Source of the DNA: Rosa chinensis
Taxonomy: Eukaryota; Streptophyta; Magnoliopsida; Rosales; Rosaceae
DNA length: 64,000 nucleotides
Assembly (NCBI RefSeq): GCF_002994745.2
Contig: NW_020126834.1
Location: 1 to 64,000, forward strand
Direction: 5' to 3'
Shown here: positions 1 through 11,680 of the stretch, in pieces
How the letters are laid out: each line of letters begins with the position of its first letter
Position numbering within the stretch: the first letter of the stretch is position 1
Notes under the pieces: model-generated
Databases searched by the model: none
Seen by the model: the letters and a program-made list of their open reading frames with translations, nothing else
Told to the model about the DNA's origin: nothing
Position numbers and translations under genes: made by a program

Positions 1-140
1 ATAATAACCTAAAAAAAAATTGTTATTCTAATTCGTTGTTATGTTTTGTGTGCTTAGTTTTCTATTTTCTTTTTAATTGTTGGTTACTAATCTCACTCTT
101 GGGAATCCATAGGTACTTATTTTTATTATCACTTTGAGCT

Positions 141-1457
141 ATGGATCAATGGAGCTATGGATGGGATGATTCTAGGGGATATGAGCAAAAACGTTATAAT
201 GGTGAAGGTTATCAAGAATGGAATACATATGCCAAGAATCCTATGCCTTGTTATAACCAAGCTTGTGCCTTGTGTAATTCTCCGTGGCACTCACCTTTTG
301 AATGCTCTTTGAGATTTGAGTATCTTGATTTTATGCGAGAGTATGACTACAAGATGGGCATGTATCAAGAGACATTTGTACCCGAGGCATATCCACAAGA
401 GCAAGCTTTTGAGCCTAGGAAGCCATCACTTGAAGAACAACTCGCTCAATTGGAAGACTCTAATGCTCAATTGCAAGCCTCCCAAGCTCAATGTCTAGCC
501 TCCCAAGCTTGATTGCATGCTAAATTGCAAGACTTCAATGCTCAATTTCAAGCTTCTCAAGAAATGGCTTCACATTCCAATGAGCAACTTGAGCCTAATC
601 TTGCACAAGAGCCACCCTTCACAATTTTTCATGAGCAAGATTCTTTCTTTGACCAAGTAGAGCCTAATTCAAGAGAAGGAGTATTTTATGAGCATCATGA
701 GCTAGAGTTGCCTATTCAAGATCGAGAGGGTGATGTTCATATACAAGAAAGTGTGCTTGATTATGAAAATTTTGAAGCAAGTGGGTTGAGAGACTACACT
801 TTGGAGGAATCGGTGGAATATTGGACTTCTAATATTTGCAATGAAGAAGAGGTATTTGAAGATGATTTCGAAGAAGATGATGGCTTGTGTAGTGAAGAGG
901 GTACGGAGCTTGAAGATATACACCATCATCCCCTAATCGTTGAGGCTGATATTTCCAAGGAGGAAGAGAGTCTTTCAATACCTTGTGATGATGAAGAAAT
1001 TGAAGAGTCAAGGACTTTCTCTCCTCCCACATCCACGGAGATCCATCATGTGCTTCCAAAGGTGGAGAGTAGAATGTTGAACACTTATGTACTTAATGAG
1101 AAGATTGAGATCAAGGTACTTTTACCTCTCAATCCACCGTTTAGTGATCAATGTTTCTACAATGAGGTGATGGATTGGAAAGGAAGTGGAGCACTTGTAA
1201 TCAACATTTTCCATCACTCTCAAGAGCTTCTACCACCTATTGTTCCTAAGAGCATCATTTGTACATCACTTTTGAAGGAGAGGGCACGATTGGCTCTTAG
1301 AAGAAAAATTGAGAAGAAGAGGAAGATTAAGAGGCTCCACTTTTGGTCACCAATTGCAATATTCATGGATAGCTCTTGGTCTTGCCTCTATGACATGTCA
1401 AGGAGTCCTTTAGCCCCAAACAATAGGGTGGTCGTACTTGAGAAGTATCTACCTTGA
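141..1457 (+). pseudogene. Gag-like ORF of family C with one in-frame stop
   Basis: An ATG at 141 opens a frame of about 438 codons, interrupted by TGA at 510-512 and ending TGA at 1455-1457. The N-terminal part is rich in Tyr, Gln and Trp and contains CALCNSPWHSPFEC, a Cys/His cluster near residue 40 that could bind zinc. Next come Q/L/A repeats (LQASQAQ-like, about residues 95-140) that could form a coiled coil, a very acidic Glu-rich middle (about 160-300), and a basic tail (RRKIEKKRKIKR, about 390). A CGA-to-TGA change would explain the single stop. I do not recognise a named family; position and composition fit the short gag-like ORF of non-autonomous plant LTR elements. Translation could in principle restart downstream. 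Confidence 0.55.
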
Positions 1458-3998
1458 CAAAGTTCACGTTTTATGGACCGGCAATGAAGTCCTTAAACAA
1501 AGCGCTCGCTAGGGAGGCAACCCTAGCACATCATTGGTAGTATTTTCTTTCTTTTGCAGTTTATCTTTTGTTTTGAATAAAGCTTTTGAGTCATTTTGTG
1601 GAGGATGGGAGGTGTCTGGAATTGGAAATGTGGAGAAAGCATGAATATAGCAGTGGGCAGTTTCTGTTCAGAAATTTCAGTTGAATTTGGGTGACTACAT
1701 TTTTCAATTTACATGTTATTTTAAGCTGAAATTTTCTGGAGATATATTATACTGTGTGTCTGCTATCTTGTACCAAAATTTGAACCATTCTGAGTCCCTA
1801 GAACTTGAGTTATTTAGTGGTCAATCTGTGAAGGTCAAAACAGAGACAACTATTGTACGGTGATTTTGAGAAGCCATATCCTCTACATATCAAGCAATTT
1901 GGAGCTGAAATTTCTCAGAGGTGTATCTTCATATGTCCTATATATTCTGATACAACATTTGTTCATTTGAACCTTCCTAGCTTCAGATATTATGTTCCAA
2001 GTGACAGAGATCAGAAACAGAGCACAGCAGAAACTGCAGAACAGATCAGTGAGTTTGGAGGCCAACGATTTTTGACTCATAATTGATTTTCAAGTGAAAT
2101 TTTAATTGAAGTATCTCGATGAGTCTACTTTCATTTTAAGTTGGTCTCACTCTCTTTGTACCTCTGGAGCTTCAGATATTGCTGTTTTGGTGACTGAGGG
2201 TCAGCAGAAGACTCCATTACTGATTGGTAACTTTGACCATCTTTGGTTTTCATCTTAGTTGGAGATAGGTGGCTCACTTTATATTGATAAAAATATCTCT
2301 AAGTTACTTTCCAATTTTGGTATCACTTAATTATCTCTTTCTGAGTTTGAGATATGGGTATTTGAATGCAGAGAGGTCATTATTGAATGTTTCTGTACTC
2401 ACTAGTTTTGTTCACTCGGGTTGGTTGGATTTCTTTGCACCTCATTTCATCTATGGGGCAGTTTTGGGTGTGTTGGATATGTTCAAGGCCATGATCTTAA
2501 TGGAGGAGCTTTGTCTTTATTCTTTGGTGGGCTTATTTGTGACGCATTGCTCTTTGGACATTATACCTTTCTCAATGGAGTGGTCTTTTCATGAGCACCT
2601 TGAGCTATTATGGAGCATACATAAGGAAGTCAAGGCCTTGTGCCTTGAGTTGGTGTCTCATATTAGTCTTCTTCAAAGGTCGTGAGCAATGGCGGGTCGT
2701 CAAAGGGGGTTTCCGTATCTTTTCTCCACATTTAGTAGTTTCGTATATTTGTGTAGGTTTTTCTTGTGCCTTCGCCGGACTTCACTATCATGCCTAATTC
2801 CTACTTGGATTTAGCTTTCGAGCTCACTTGACAACATTGAGGACAATGTTGGTTTTAAGTGTGGGGGTGAGGGCTTGGGCACCCTTAAAAAAAAAAAAAA
2901 AAAAAAAAAATTCCATTTTAGATTAGCTTTTTGTACTTAGATTTTAGTGGTTAATGCCTTTTCCAACCCCAATGACGAGACATGGACTTAACTGTTATGA
3001 TTGTAGATAGATTGAACATGATCTAGGACTTTGAATTTATTTGTGATTAAGTGTATATGTGATCTATGCTTGATTATATGTGTGCACATAGCCTATGTTA
3101 GGTTCATTCATCATAGTTAGAGAAGCATATAGATTATTCGATTAACTTGCATGTCTTATTTGTGAGCTTTTGAGTCTAATATCTATAGTGTATGCATTGT
3201 TCATTCACTTATTCTTTCATGTGTGTACAATTTCATGACATTGCGTATCTAGAACTTGCTTGAGACCTCTTGAGGCTACTTTTAGTTTACGACGGGATAG
3301 AAAGGATTGAGGCAATCAGGCTTAATACCACCATGGCCAAAGAAGCATGTGCCTAAAAATATTTACCACTAGATTGCCACTTTGAGCCTATTTATATATT
3401 TAGCCTTTTCGTTCATTCGCACCATAAAGTCCTACCTAGCCTAAACACTTTTATTCTACCATTCCATGGTAGTTGGTGAAGCAATTTGAGAGAATGATTT
3501 TATGTTTGAATGCTTCAAAAAGAAAAGAAACTCAAAAGTGGGAGTTACAAAAGAAGAAGTGTGGGGATGAGCGATTTTGTTTAGAAAGGAAAGTTAAAAA
3601 AAAAAGGAAAAAAAAGAAAAAGAGAAAGTCAAATAGAAGAAAATCCAAAATAGAAAGAAAGTAAAGTGTTGTATATAGTTTAGCATGGGTTGTATATTGG
3701 GTTTTAGAGTGAGTGACTTAGCATTCGAAAGTAAAAGTCATATATCTCTACAAGAGAGAGTTGCTTCACCGATTTCCTTGGACTTTGTCTTTCCTTATCC
3801 TTCATTTCTATTAGCCACTTGCCTTCAGCCCCATTACAACCAAATAAAAGACCTCTTGATCTTGAATGTTGTTAGCTACCCAGTGGAGATGAGATCGAAG
3901 TGCAAGCATATGGCGGCGCATGTTATGAAATTGTTTTGAGCGAAACACATATAGCCCCTAAACACTTGAGCAGTAATATTTAGTGAACCTATGTGAGT
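1458..3998 (+). other. Long noncoding 3' region of family C
   Basis: No coding sequence that I trust; the short frames here lack family features. It holds a GGGAGGCAACCC box about 55 bp after the ORF stop, a block ACATTGAGGACAATG followed by TTTAAGTGTGGGGGTG (about 2833-2869), a poly(A) run (about 2887-2911), a second AAGTGTGGGG (about 3556) with an A/G-rich stretch (3590-3660), and TTTGAGCC-type blocks near 3385 shared with family A. The region continues after the nested LTR at 6895-7195. Confidence 0.5.
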
Positions 3999-4003
3999 TT
4001 AGC

Positions 4004-6889
4004 TGACAGGACCCGCCCCGGATTTCACCCTGAAATCCGAGGTGGCCCTGCGGGGCCCACCTTAGAGATAACTCTACCGAGAATTGGCCGAGTCACCCCT
4101 AAAGTGAACTACCCAAAACTATTAACTCACAATATATCATAGCCAAATGAAGAAGTGCGGAAGCTATTCTTCAGCTATGCCTCGAAACACGTACGCCCGA
4201 CCTCAACTAATAACGTCTGCAAACTGGGCATTAGAAACCGAAAGGAACAAGGGAAAGTAGACGAAAAACGTTAGCGTGAGTGGACAAAAATAAACAATTT
4301 AAAAGAAAAAAGATTTCATACTTTGCCACATTTATTTCATTAAAAACCGATGCATGCAACAATTAGAAAACACATTTAGCTTTAAATCAAAGAATCTCAA
4401 CATTCGAAAAAATAGATTGTAAAACCGAAATCTCGTTTCTTAAAAAGATAAGACCAGCCCCGCTGGTTACAGTGGAAATCGGACTAGCCCCGCTAGTCAA
4501 GCAACGATAAGATATGGGAATAAGTTTCACCATACGAAATAAGAGAGCCTCCCAGGCTTGGGTCGGAGTGTCCCACACTCTAGAGCATCCCATGCTCTGC
4601 TCAACTCACCCACGAACACATAGTAAGCAGGGAGGAGTACTAATAGGCTAGCTAGCAATAAAATATGGCGACCCAGGTATGGCGGGTAAAAACCATTCAA
4701 AATCCAGTAAATCTATAACGGTGTGTTTGGATAAGAAAATTATGAAATCCATAGGAATTTATAAATGATGGAATCTTTAACTCCATCAATCTAAAATTCC
4801 ATTAATTGCAATTTTTGTTGTTTGGTTGTAACCATTTAGGATTTGAAATGTGTAATAAATTAAGAAAGTTTATAACAAATAAAAAAATAAAAAGAAAAAA
4901 ACCTTGTTTTGGAAATGAAAATTGAATACTGCAAGGGAATTCGTAAATGACACCTATTTTGGTGGAAATTGAAGTGGGAAATTTAAATGATGAATTCCTT
5001 CGTTTTTTTCCACAGAGAAATCTAAAATTTCCTGTTTGATAATGCCAAACGAGGGAATTAGCTTGTAGGAATTATGAAATCCTTATTTTCAATTAAATTC
5101 CATCATATTTTCCCTCATCCAAAACACTCTAAGACTTCCCCATAAGTCCGCGAATAAAACAAAAACTCGAGTACGATTCCCAATCATACCCGGAAATTCT
5201 CGTAAAAAGTTGCATAATTTAATAGCGTGTCCCACACGCTAAAAGAAAGGTTAGATCATCAACAAGGCATTCCCAATGTCAAAACCGAAAGTCGATAAAT
5301 AAATAGGAAATAACTTCATAGAAATCCAATTTCGAAAATCTTTCCAAAAATCTCAAATCAACGAATAGAAATCCGGAAATCACCTCGGAAAATAATTCGT
5401 CGAAATTCAACACAAATTATAAATTCGAATTCGAGCATAATAAATTAATATCCGAAATTCACAACCGGTATAAATCATAATTACTTTATGAAAATCATTA
5501 TGGAAAGCAAATCCACGAGATAAATCGAAATCAAATTCTGAAATCAATTCATATGCTTGAAAAGTAATATGTTAATTAAATAAAGCATTAATTCAAGAAA
5601 ATAAACGCATGCATCATTATTTAAAACAAAAGTCCACTCAGAGTACTATTGGGCGACCACGCAAATGAGTTCCTTCATCTAGCCGTAACTCGCGACATTG
5701 CCCTGAACACAATTATATTTCCGTAAATGGCAATCCGATAAAATAAATACGAACCTAAACGAAACCCAAAATCCCATCTCCATTACTTCTCAAATTCCAC
5801 CCAAATCACACCCACAACACCAATTCCTCAATTTACATATTTCACAACGAAAACGAGGGAAATCCGACGGCCGGATTTCCCACAATTCAATCACAAAACT
5901 CCGAACTTCGGAAATTCAGAAACAATTCCAAACTCCTCCAAAATTCACTAAACTTCACATACAAGATCTACAACATTTATACAATTTAATGGGCTAAAAA
6001 CTGGAATTAAAAAGTGCCCTACATGCCTCCACGAGCCACCCACAGTGGCAGCGCGTGGGCCCCACGCGCCGGCGGCCACCACCTCCTATGGCCACCACCT
6101 CCTATGGCCACCAAATTTTGGCAGCACCACCTACTCAACAGACCCAACATTTTTCATAACTACAACAAATTTCAATTTTACCTGTAAGTGATCCAAATTG
6201 GCGGTGAAGAAAACCCAGAAAATCCAACCCTAGGATCGGGTTTTGATCAGTTCTCCTTCTACACTGAAATCGTGGCTCAAGGCTAGGGGGAAATGATCCT
6301 TGGCAAAAACCACACCTTCGACGCAGGTTTGGAGGTCAGATATGGCCGGAATCGTCGGAAATCGACGAAACCTCCATTCGGTTACAGTAATCTTCGCGGC
6401 TCAATTCCGAGCTCCTCCGGCCGAGCCACAGCAAAACACCACAGGCGTGACAAGGAGGAGAAGCCGAGCTTGCCGGTGCCCAGATTCCGTTGTGGGTCGG
6501 CCGGAGAAGGGAAAATCGGAGGAAGAAGAAACCGGACCGAAGAGGAACAAAAGGGTTGGGGAGAGGAGAGAGAAAAGCCGGTAGGTTTCCAAAAATGGAA
6601 ACTTACCACAGTAACTTCCTCTATTTATAGAAATTACCGTGAACAGTAACTTTTACATTTTCTCTTATAACTTTTGCATACGAACTCCGATTTTTACGTA
6701 CCACATATGCACACGCTCGGTTTAATGTCCTCTACAACTTCCATGAAGAACATTTTCTCAAATTTTCACTCGAACAAAAAGTCAACTTTTAGGGCCACTA
6801 AAAGTACTAAAACGACAGTAAAAGTGAAAGTAAAGGTGTTTACCGTCCAAATGACTAGTAAACCGTGAATTCAGGTTCGGGACGTTACA
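4004..6889 (-). mobile_element. Family F solo LTR, TSD TTAGC
   Basis: Read on the minus strand it begins TGTAACGTCCCGAACC and ends GGGTCCTGTCA. It is flanked by perfect 5-bp repeats TTAGC (3999-4003 and 6890-6894). It is 2886 bp long with no internal region, PBS or pol, so it is a solo LTR left by recombination. A second copy of the family lies at 29813-32284. The two differ by exactly 414 bp in length, the size of the MITE nested here plus its 3-bp duplication. The large LTR and the start sequence resemble chromovirus (Tekay/Del-like) LTRs; that assignment is inference. Small frames inside (6293-6649 and overlapping ones) are treated as chance. Confidence 0.85.
4719..5129. mobile_element. 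Tourist-like MITE, TSD TAA
   Basis: A 411-bp insertion inside the family F LTR. Its ends are imperfect inverted repeats: GGTGTGTTTGGATAAG at the left and, read on the opposite strand, GAGTGTTTTGGATGAG at the right. It is flanked by TAA at 4716-4718 and 5130-5132. The homologous site in the other LTR copy (about 31410) reads straight through without it. A 3-bp TAA duplication and GTTTGGAT-type termini fit PIF/Harbinger (Tourist) MITEs. No transposase is encoded. Confidence 0.8.
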
Positions 6890-7173
6890 TTAGCGGGTTA
6901 TATTGGGTCTTCTATGTGCCTATTTGATTATGGTGGATTGATTTGACACATGGTATACACATGCATATACTTGAGCATTTCTTACATGGCATCTTAATTG
7001 CCTTACAAATTATAATTATATGCCATGCTTTGTCGACTTCATGGTCATATACATAATTAGTTCTCCGAGGGTTATTGTTGGAAAGACTAATACCACACTT
7101 TCTTTATGTTTGAGCATATGTGTTTGAGTTCGTAGATTTTTAGCTATTAATTTACATTTAGTTTGCTCGGGAC

Positions 7174-7195
7174 AAGCAAATCAAGTGTGGGAGTG
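7174..7195 (+). other. Polypurine tract of family C
   Basis: The purine-rich AAGTGTGGGAG lies directly against the TG that opens the 3' LTR. It is the expected plus-strand primer of reverse transcription and fixes the left edge of the LTR. TG also occurs two bases upstream, so the edge could be 7194. Confidence 0.6.
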
Positions 7196-9020
7196 TGATT
7201 ATCGCATTTATATATATGCATGTAATTATATCTGAAACACAAGAAATAAGTTAATCCCCATGTCAATTAATATGTAATTAATTCACTTTTATTAATTGTA
7301 TAGTAAATAAACAGGTGCGAAACGAGATATAAATGTCGCCAAAATTGGAGCGAAATGGAGTTCCAACAAAAAGACGAAAAATCAACATTGGTCAACAATG
7401 GTCAACTTCGATGAAGATGTGAAATCTAATTACCCATGTCAGTGCTTTGCGAAAATATCTTGTGGTTGTGAAAAGATGAGAGAGAAAAGAATAGAAAAAA
7501 AAGGAAAGAAGGAAATTAGAAAGGAAGAAGTGCAGCTTAAGTAGTTGATTAATTGACGCTAATTAGTTGATTAATTGACTAATTAATCATCAAAAGATGG
7601 GCTGCCTCCACCTACATGGCTGCACGTGATTGTGATCCTCTTTCAATTCTCATTTAATTCATTTAATTTATTTTCTCTCTTGGCCACTCATATGCTGCCA
7701 CCTCAACTACTTCTTATCATCTCTCCCGTTCTCTCCCTGCCACAAATATGATCCAGCTATATATATACCCACGTCCTCACCCTAGAACAGAACCCAACCT
7801 CCAGCGCCACACAGAATTCAGGGCAGCCATTTGGCTGCTCTCATTCCCTCATCCCCTTTCAATTTCTTATTTGCTTAGTTTCTTTTAGAGATTTAAAGGA
7901 TAATCATCCAAGACTTCAAGGATTTTCATGGGCTTCACTTCTACTAGATTCAAGATTTAGTAATTGTGGGAGTTGTAATTCAAGGGTAGTCATACTAGCT
8001 TTTTAGCTATTTGTGACTATCTTGTTTTCTCCTACACTTCTCTACTCTTTTATCTTCGAATTTTGTAATTTGATGTCTATGATTATGGGTTGTGAGTAAT
8101 TTCTTTGTTGGGGGTTAGGGTTGTGTGCCTTAATCAAATTTGATGTAATGGGATGCTTAATTTAATTTATATATGAATTTGTTAATTATTGGATGCTTGT
8201 GTTTTGTGATAATGATTAGAATGCATACTTAGAAATTGTCAACTCTTGGGTATGTGTTTAATAGTCTAGATTAAATTTAGGGGATGACATCCTTAGATTT
8301 TAGAGCTAGAACCCCGATTTAATACTCGTGGGAAGTACAAGCATGGTTCACTACATGATTAGCTTGATCGCAATTATGGTGAGCATGGTTGCCTAATTCC
8401 TCGAACTCTAGGCCTCTTGATGTGAATTAGTGACCCTTGAACCGGCTCTTATTCATGTCAAGTGAGTTCCCACGACCCTTGAACCGGAGTAGGAATACCG
8501 TGGAAGGGAATTTCTGCCCTTGAGCCTTGAAAAGCCTTGGGTACGCTTCTACCATCTTTAATAAATTGCACGTAAATCAAATTAGCATCTAGAGCATTGA
8601 ATTAGGGTTAGGAATCATCCCTAACTACCAATCCCACATTCATATCATTTCTTACTTTGCTTTCTTTATCTAATTTAGTTGTTAATTATAGTTTTCATTT
8701 AAATTCTTGCAATTTAGTTATTAGAAATTTAAATTACAATTATCGGTGACAATTTCGACTCATTGTAATAACCACCACTAGGCTCTTAGTTTTGATTAGG
8801 CTTTGGTGAGAACCAAAGCCGAGCATTGCTAAGGCTGGTACTTTAGAGTAGCATTTTTATTTTTATTTATTTCTTTTTCTTTTCTTTGTGTGCTAAGTGT
8901 CTTTATTTCCGATTACTCAAGGATTGTGGGTTAGCAACTAATCCCCGTGGTACGATAAACTTTGGGCATAATATTTCCCTATATTGACAATGATACGTAC
9001 GCTTGCGTAAATGTGCATCA
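7196..9020 (+). repeat. 3' LTR of family C
   Basis: About 1.8 kb, starting TGATTATCGC and ending TGTGCATCA. A TATA-like CTATATATATACCC lies near 7756, where a promoter would be expected. The partner LTR is outside the window, so identity and TSD cannot be checked. The right edge is set by the resumption of the interrupted RT frame of element D at 9021. Confidence 0.65.
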
Positions 9021-9897
9021 AGTCACAAGTCGTCGACATAACACTCAACAGTGTTGTGTAACTTATCGCTGAAGATGACTGTCATGGCTCTCTGATAAGT
9101 TGCCCTTGCATTTTTCAAACTGAAGGGCATTACAGTATAAGCAATATACGCCTTTGGTGTACGAAATGCAGTGAGCTTCTCCTCTTTAGGTGCCATTTTA
9201 ATTTGATTATAGCCAGAGAAGCCATCTGTAAAGGACAATGTGCCATATCCTGTTGTGGTATCAACCAAAAGCTCCATGATTGGGAGTGGGAACTCATCTT
9301 TCGGGCATCTGTCCATTCTTTTTCTTAACAGGGACGATGATTTCCAACCACGTGGGTACTTACTTCTTAGATGAAACCAGTGTTAATGAGCTTATCAACC
9401 TCAGCCTTGATCTGGACAGCGAGCTCTCGGAGGAAGCGTCGAGGAGCTTGTTTTACCCAGCATTTCCGATATGAGACTGCTAACTTATGAACTGCCACTT
9501 TTGGATATAAACCAGGAATGTCTTGATAGCCCCAGGTGAAGACATTTTTGAATTCCTGGAGAAGAGATCTATAGCCTTCTAATTCATCTGGCGTCAACAG
9601 AACACTCACAAATATAGGTTTTCGGTCTTCAGCTGTCCCAAGGTTGATCTCCTGGAGGTCGTCAATGGTTGCTTGTCCTCCATCTTCTATTTTTGGGGGA
9701 GCAGGCTGGGCGGTGTCAATGAATTCTGGAGCCTGAACTTGGTCTGGATCCTCTTCAAATGAAACACAGTTTGCTGATACTGACCCCTCTGCGTCTTCAT
9801 TTGTCATGGAGTCCACAGGCTTCTTGAAGATTATCTTTGTGTGTCGTTTAACCTTCCATTTTCTGTTTGCTTGTGGTTTGTTGGGAATTTTACCCAA
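9021..9897 (-). pseudogene. Ty3 reverse transcriptase segment, truncated
   Basis: Reverse transcriptase copies element RNA into DNA. The 9367-9897 part carries the conserved lead-in (EINLGTAEDRKPIF, VFTWGYQDIPGL, VKQAPRRF). The 9023-9316 part carries KDEFPLPIMELLVD, LSFTDGFSGYNQI, ELTAFRTPK-like and VMPF motifs and ends CYVDD, the catalytic box. Between the two, after PVKKKNGQ, roughly a dozen residues that normally include the first catalytic Asp (RVCVDFRDLN block) are missing. The enzyme would be dead even without the family C insertion that removes everything beyond YVDD. Confidence 0.85.
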
Positions 9898-10530
9898 GCG
9901 CGGAGAGATGAGACACGAGGCTGAGTTTCAATTGCCAAGCGCTGAAAGACTGGAACGCGGGGTGGATCCTTCCTCCCTAGGCGTTGAAAGACAGAAACAT
10001 GTGATGGCTTTTCTGCCACCTGTTCCTCTCCGAAGATAGTCTTTTCATGATCGGTAGATTTTCTGTCCAGGAGCTTCTGATTCGGGGATTTTTCCTTAAG
10101 CATGCCATTGGCCTACTGAACCATAATCTTGAGTGCATTACTCTTTGGGTTGCTTTTGAACTTCTTAGATTTCACCCTTATTGAAGTAGATGATGTACTT
10201 CTGAATGAGACAAAGCGCTTGTTCTGGCCTTTATTATTCCCAAATACTATAGAGATTACAATAATCCCTTGGGATAGACTGATCAATTGTACGAAGAAGC
10301 TTAGTGTAGCTTGTCATGAGCGCCTCCATCGTATCCCTGACCGGAACTAGTGCCTTTTGCCCAGGTTCTCGCTGGTCTTTCTTTGAGTATTTGAAGATCA
10401 CTTTGGCTTTGCTGCTTTTGAGCTTGTCGGCTTTTCATCTTTTGGGTTGTCACTTTGACTCGAACAAGCTTTGGTGGCTTTGCAGCTTCAAGCTTCTCTT
10501 TTTCGATCTTTTGTTCAGCTGCGCTATCCT

Positions 10531-10991
10531 TTAGTGACCCAGTATTTGGTGGCTGTGCAAAACTAAAGGTCGGAGGTTGTAGAATTTGGCATCTGAATAG
10601 TTAACTTCTTCACCTTTGAAAGGATCTACATCTGCCAGTATCTTTTTGACCTCCCTATCAACAATAAACTTGAAGCATTGATGTAGAGTCAAAGGAACAA
10701 TGCCATATGTATGGAGCCAAGGTCGCCGCAACAGTATGTTGAAGGATGTCAGAGCATCAATCACATGAAATAAGGCGTCCGAGTGAAATTCCCCAATTTC
10801 CATCTGTAGTGTGACGGTGCCCACGGCTTTCTGCCCAGATTGATTATACCCTTGGATTGTTAACATGGATGGGGATAGTTGTTTTGCACTCATTCCCATC
10901 ATATGGAGTGTCTTGAGTGGCAAGAGGTTTACAGCTGAGCCACCATCGAGGAGAATCTAATTGAGAGTCCTATTGCCCACAAGTCCTGTGA
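10531..10991 (-). pseudogene. Retropepsin-like aspartic protease of element D
   Basis: The minus-strand frame contains LLDGGSAVNLLP (about 10920-10960), the active-site region of this protease group. It is followed by GYNQSGQKAVGTVTLQMEIG, FHVIDA and NILLRRPWLHTYGIVPL, the usual flap and C-terminal blocks. The tract just upstream has an in-frame stop (about 10960), so the domain is disrupted. It lies between gag and RT as expected for Ty3 elements. 9898-10530 is a degenerate linker with no recognisable domain. Confidence 0.75.
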
Positions 10992-11680
10992 CATAGAGAG
11001 GTCTATTGTGGTACTCGGATCCTAGCAGAAGGTCTTCCTCACCAAAGGTAATGCACACCATGCAGTTGGTACAAACTCTTGGTGTGGTTATGGCAACCTC
11101 TGAAATTTCTTCCTTATATATGTCAGGGCTCATTAAGCTTCAATGAGTGCTTCCCTCAGTTCCTTTAACATCAGTAGTGCATCATAGACACTCAACATAG
11201 CCGAGACATGCTTCCGGTGAGGCAGCACATTATATTTGCATTTGTGTGATGACTCCATTCCTCATTTCTCTTTCTGTTCCGGTTTAGAGTTCTTTGACGT
11301 CGAACCTATTGCAGTCCTGTCCCCCGTGTTCTCTGGAATGATTTTCACCTTCGACTTTTTTGGGCTACCAATTGGACATTTACTTCTTTCTACTTGTCAG
11401 CTCCTAGAATACTCAAACCAGAGCGTAGAGTAATTTTATTAACCTCGGGTTCTGACTTATCTGAACTTTCGTCATCCACCTCGGTATCCTATCCCTTAGG
11501 AAACCTCGATGGTGACCATACAACAATCAAGCACCTCTTCGCGATCCTTTGTTGTCTGTCTTCAAGAAGTTCTTTAGCTAAGATTCTCGAAGATGATTGG
11601 CACCCTTGGTGGTTGTTCATATTCTTCCTCTTCAAGGATTTGAACTTTCTTGGGTGCTCTCTTCTTCTTTTTCTTATTTT

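Larger units (their letters stand above)
1..9020 (+). mobile_element. Family C non-autonomous LTR retrotransposon, 3' part
   Basis: A plus-strand LTR element whose 5' end lies left of the window. Visible in order: a gag-like frame (141-1457), a long noncoding 3' region with the motif GGGAGGCAACCC (about 1514-1525) and several AAGTGTGGGG motifs, a polypurine tract just before 7196, and a 3' LTR 7196-9020. A family F solo LTR (4004-6889) is nested in the noncoding part. No protease, RT or integrase is seen, so it must move with enzymes supplied by another element. It is inserted in the RT region of the minus-strand family D element, immediately beyond the YVDD box; AGTCA (9021-9025) should be the right target duplication, but the left copy is outside the window. 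The 3' noncoding region resembles that of family A (shared AAGCATGTGCC and TTTGAGCC blocks), which suggests an Athila-like lineage by inference. Confidence 0.72.

Noticed and set aside
2269..2685. 138-residue hydrophobic frame as a membrane protein
   Set aside because: No ATG context or family signature; sits in the noncoding 3' region of family C.
6293..6649. 118-residue frame with overlapping frames on both strands
   Set aside because: Lies inside a solo LTR, low-complexity Arg/Glu text, no family features.
9806..10039. Plus-strand frames over 9280-13960
   Set aside because: Antisense shadows of the family D gag-pol remnants.
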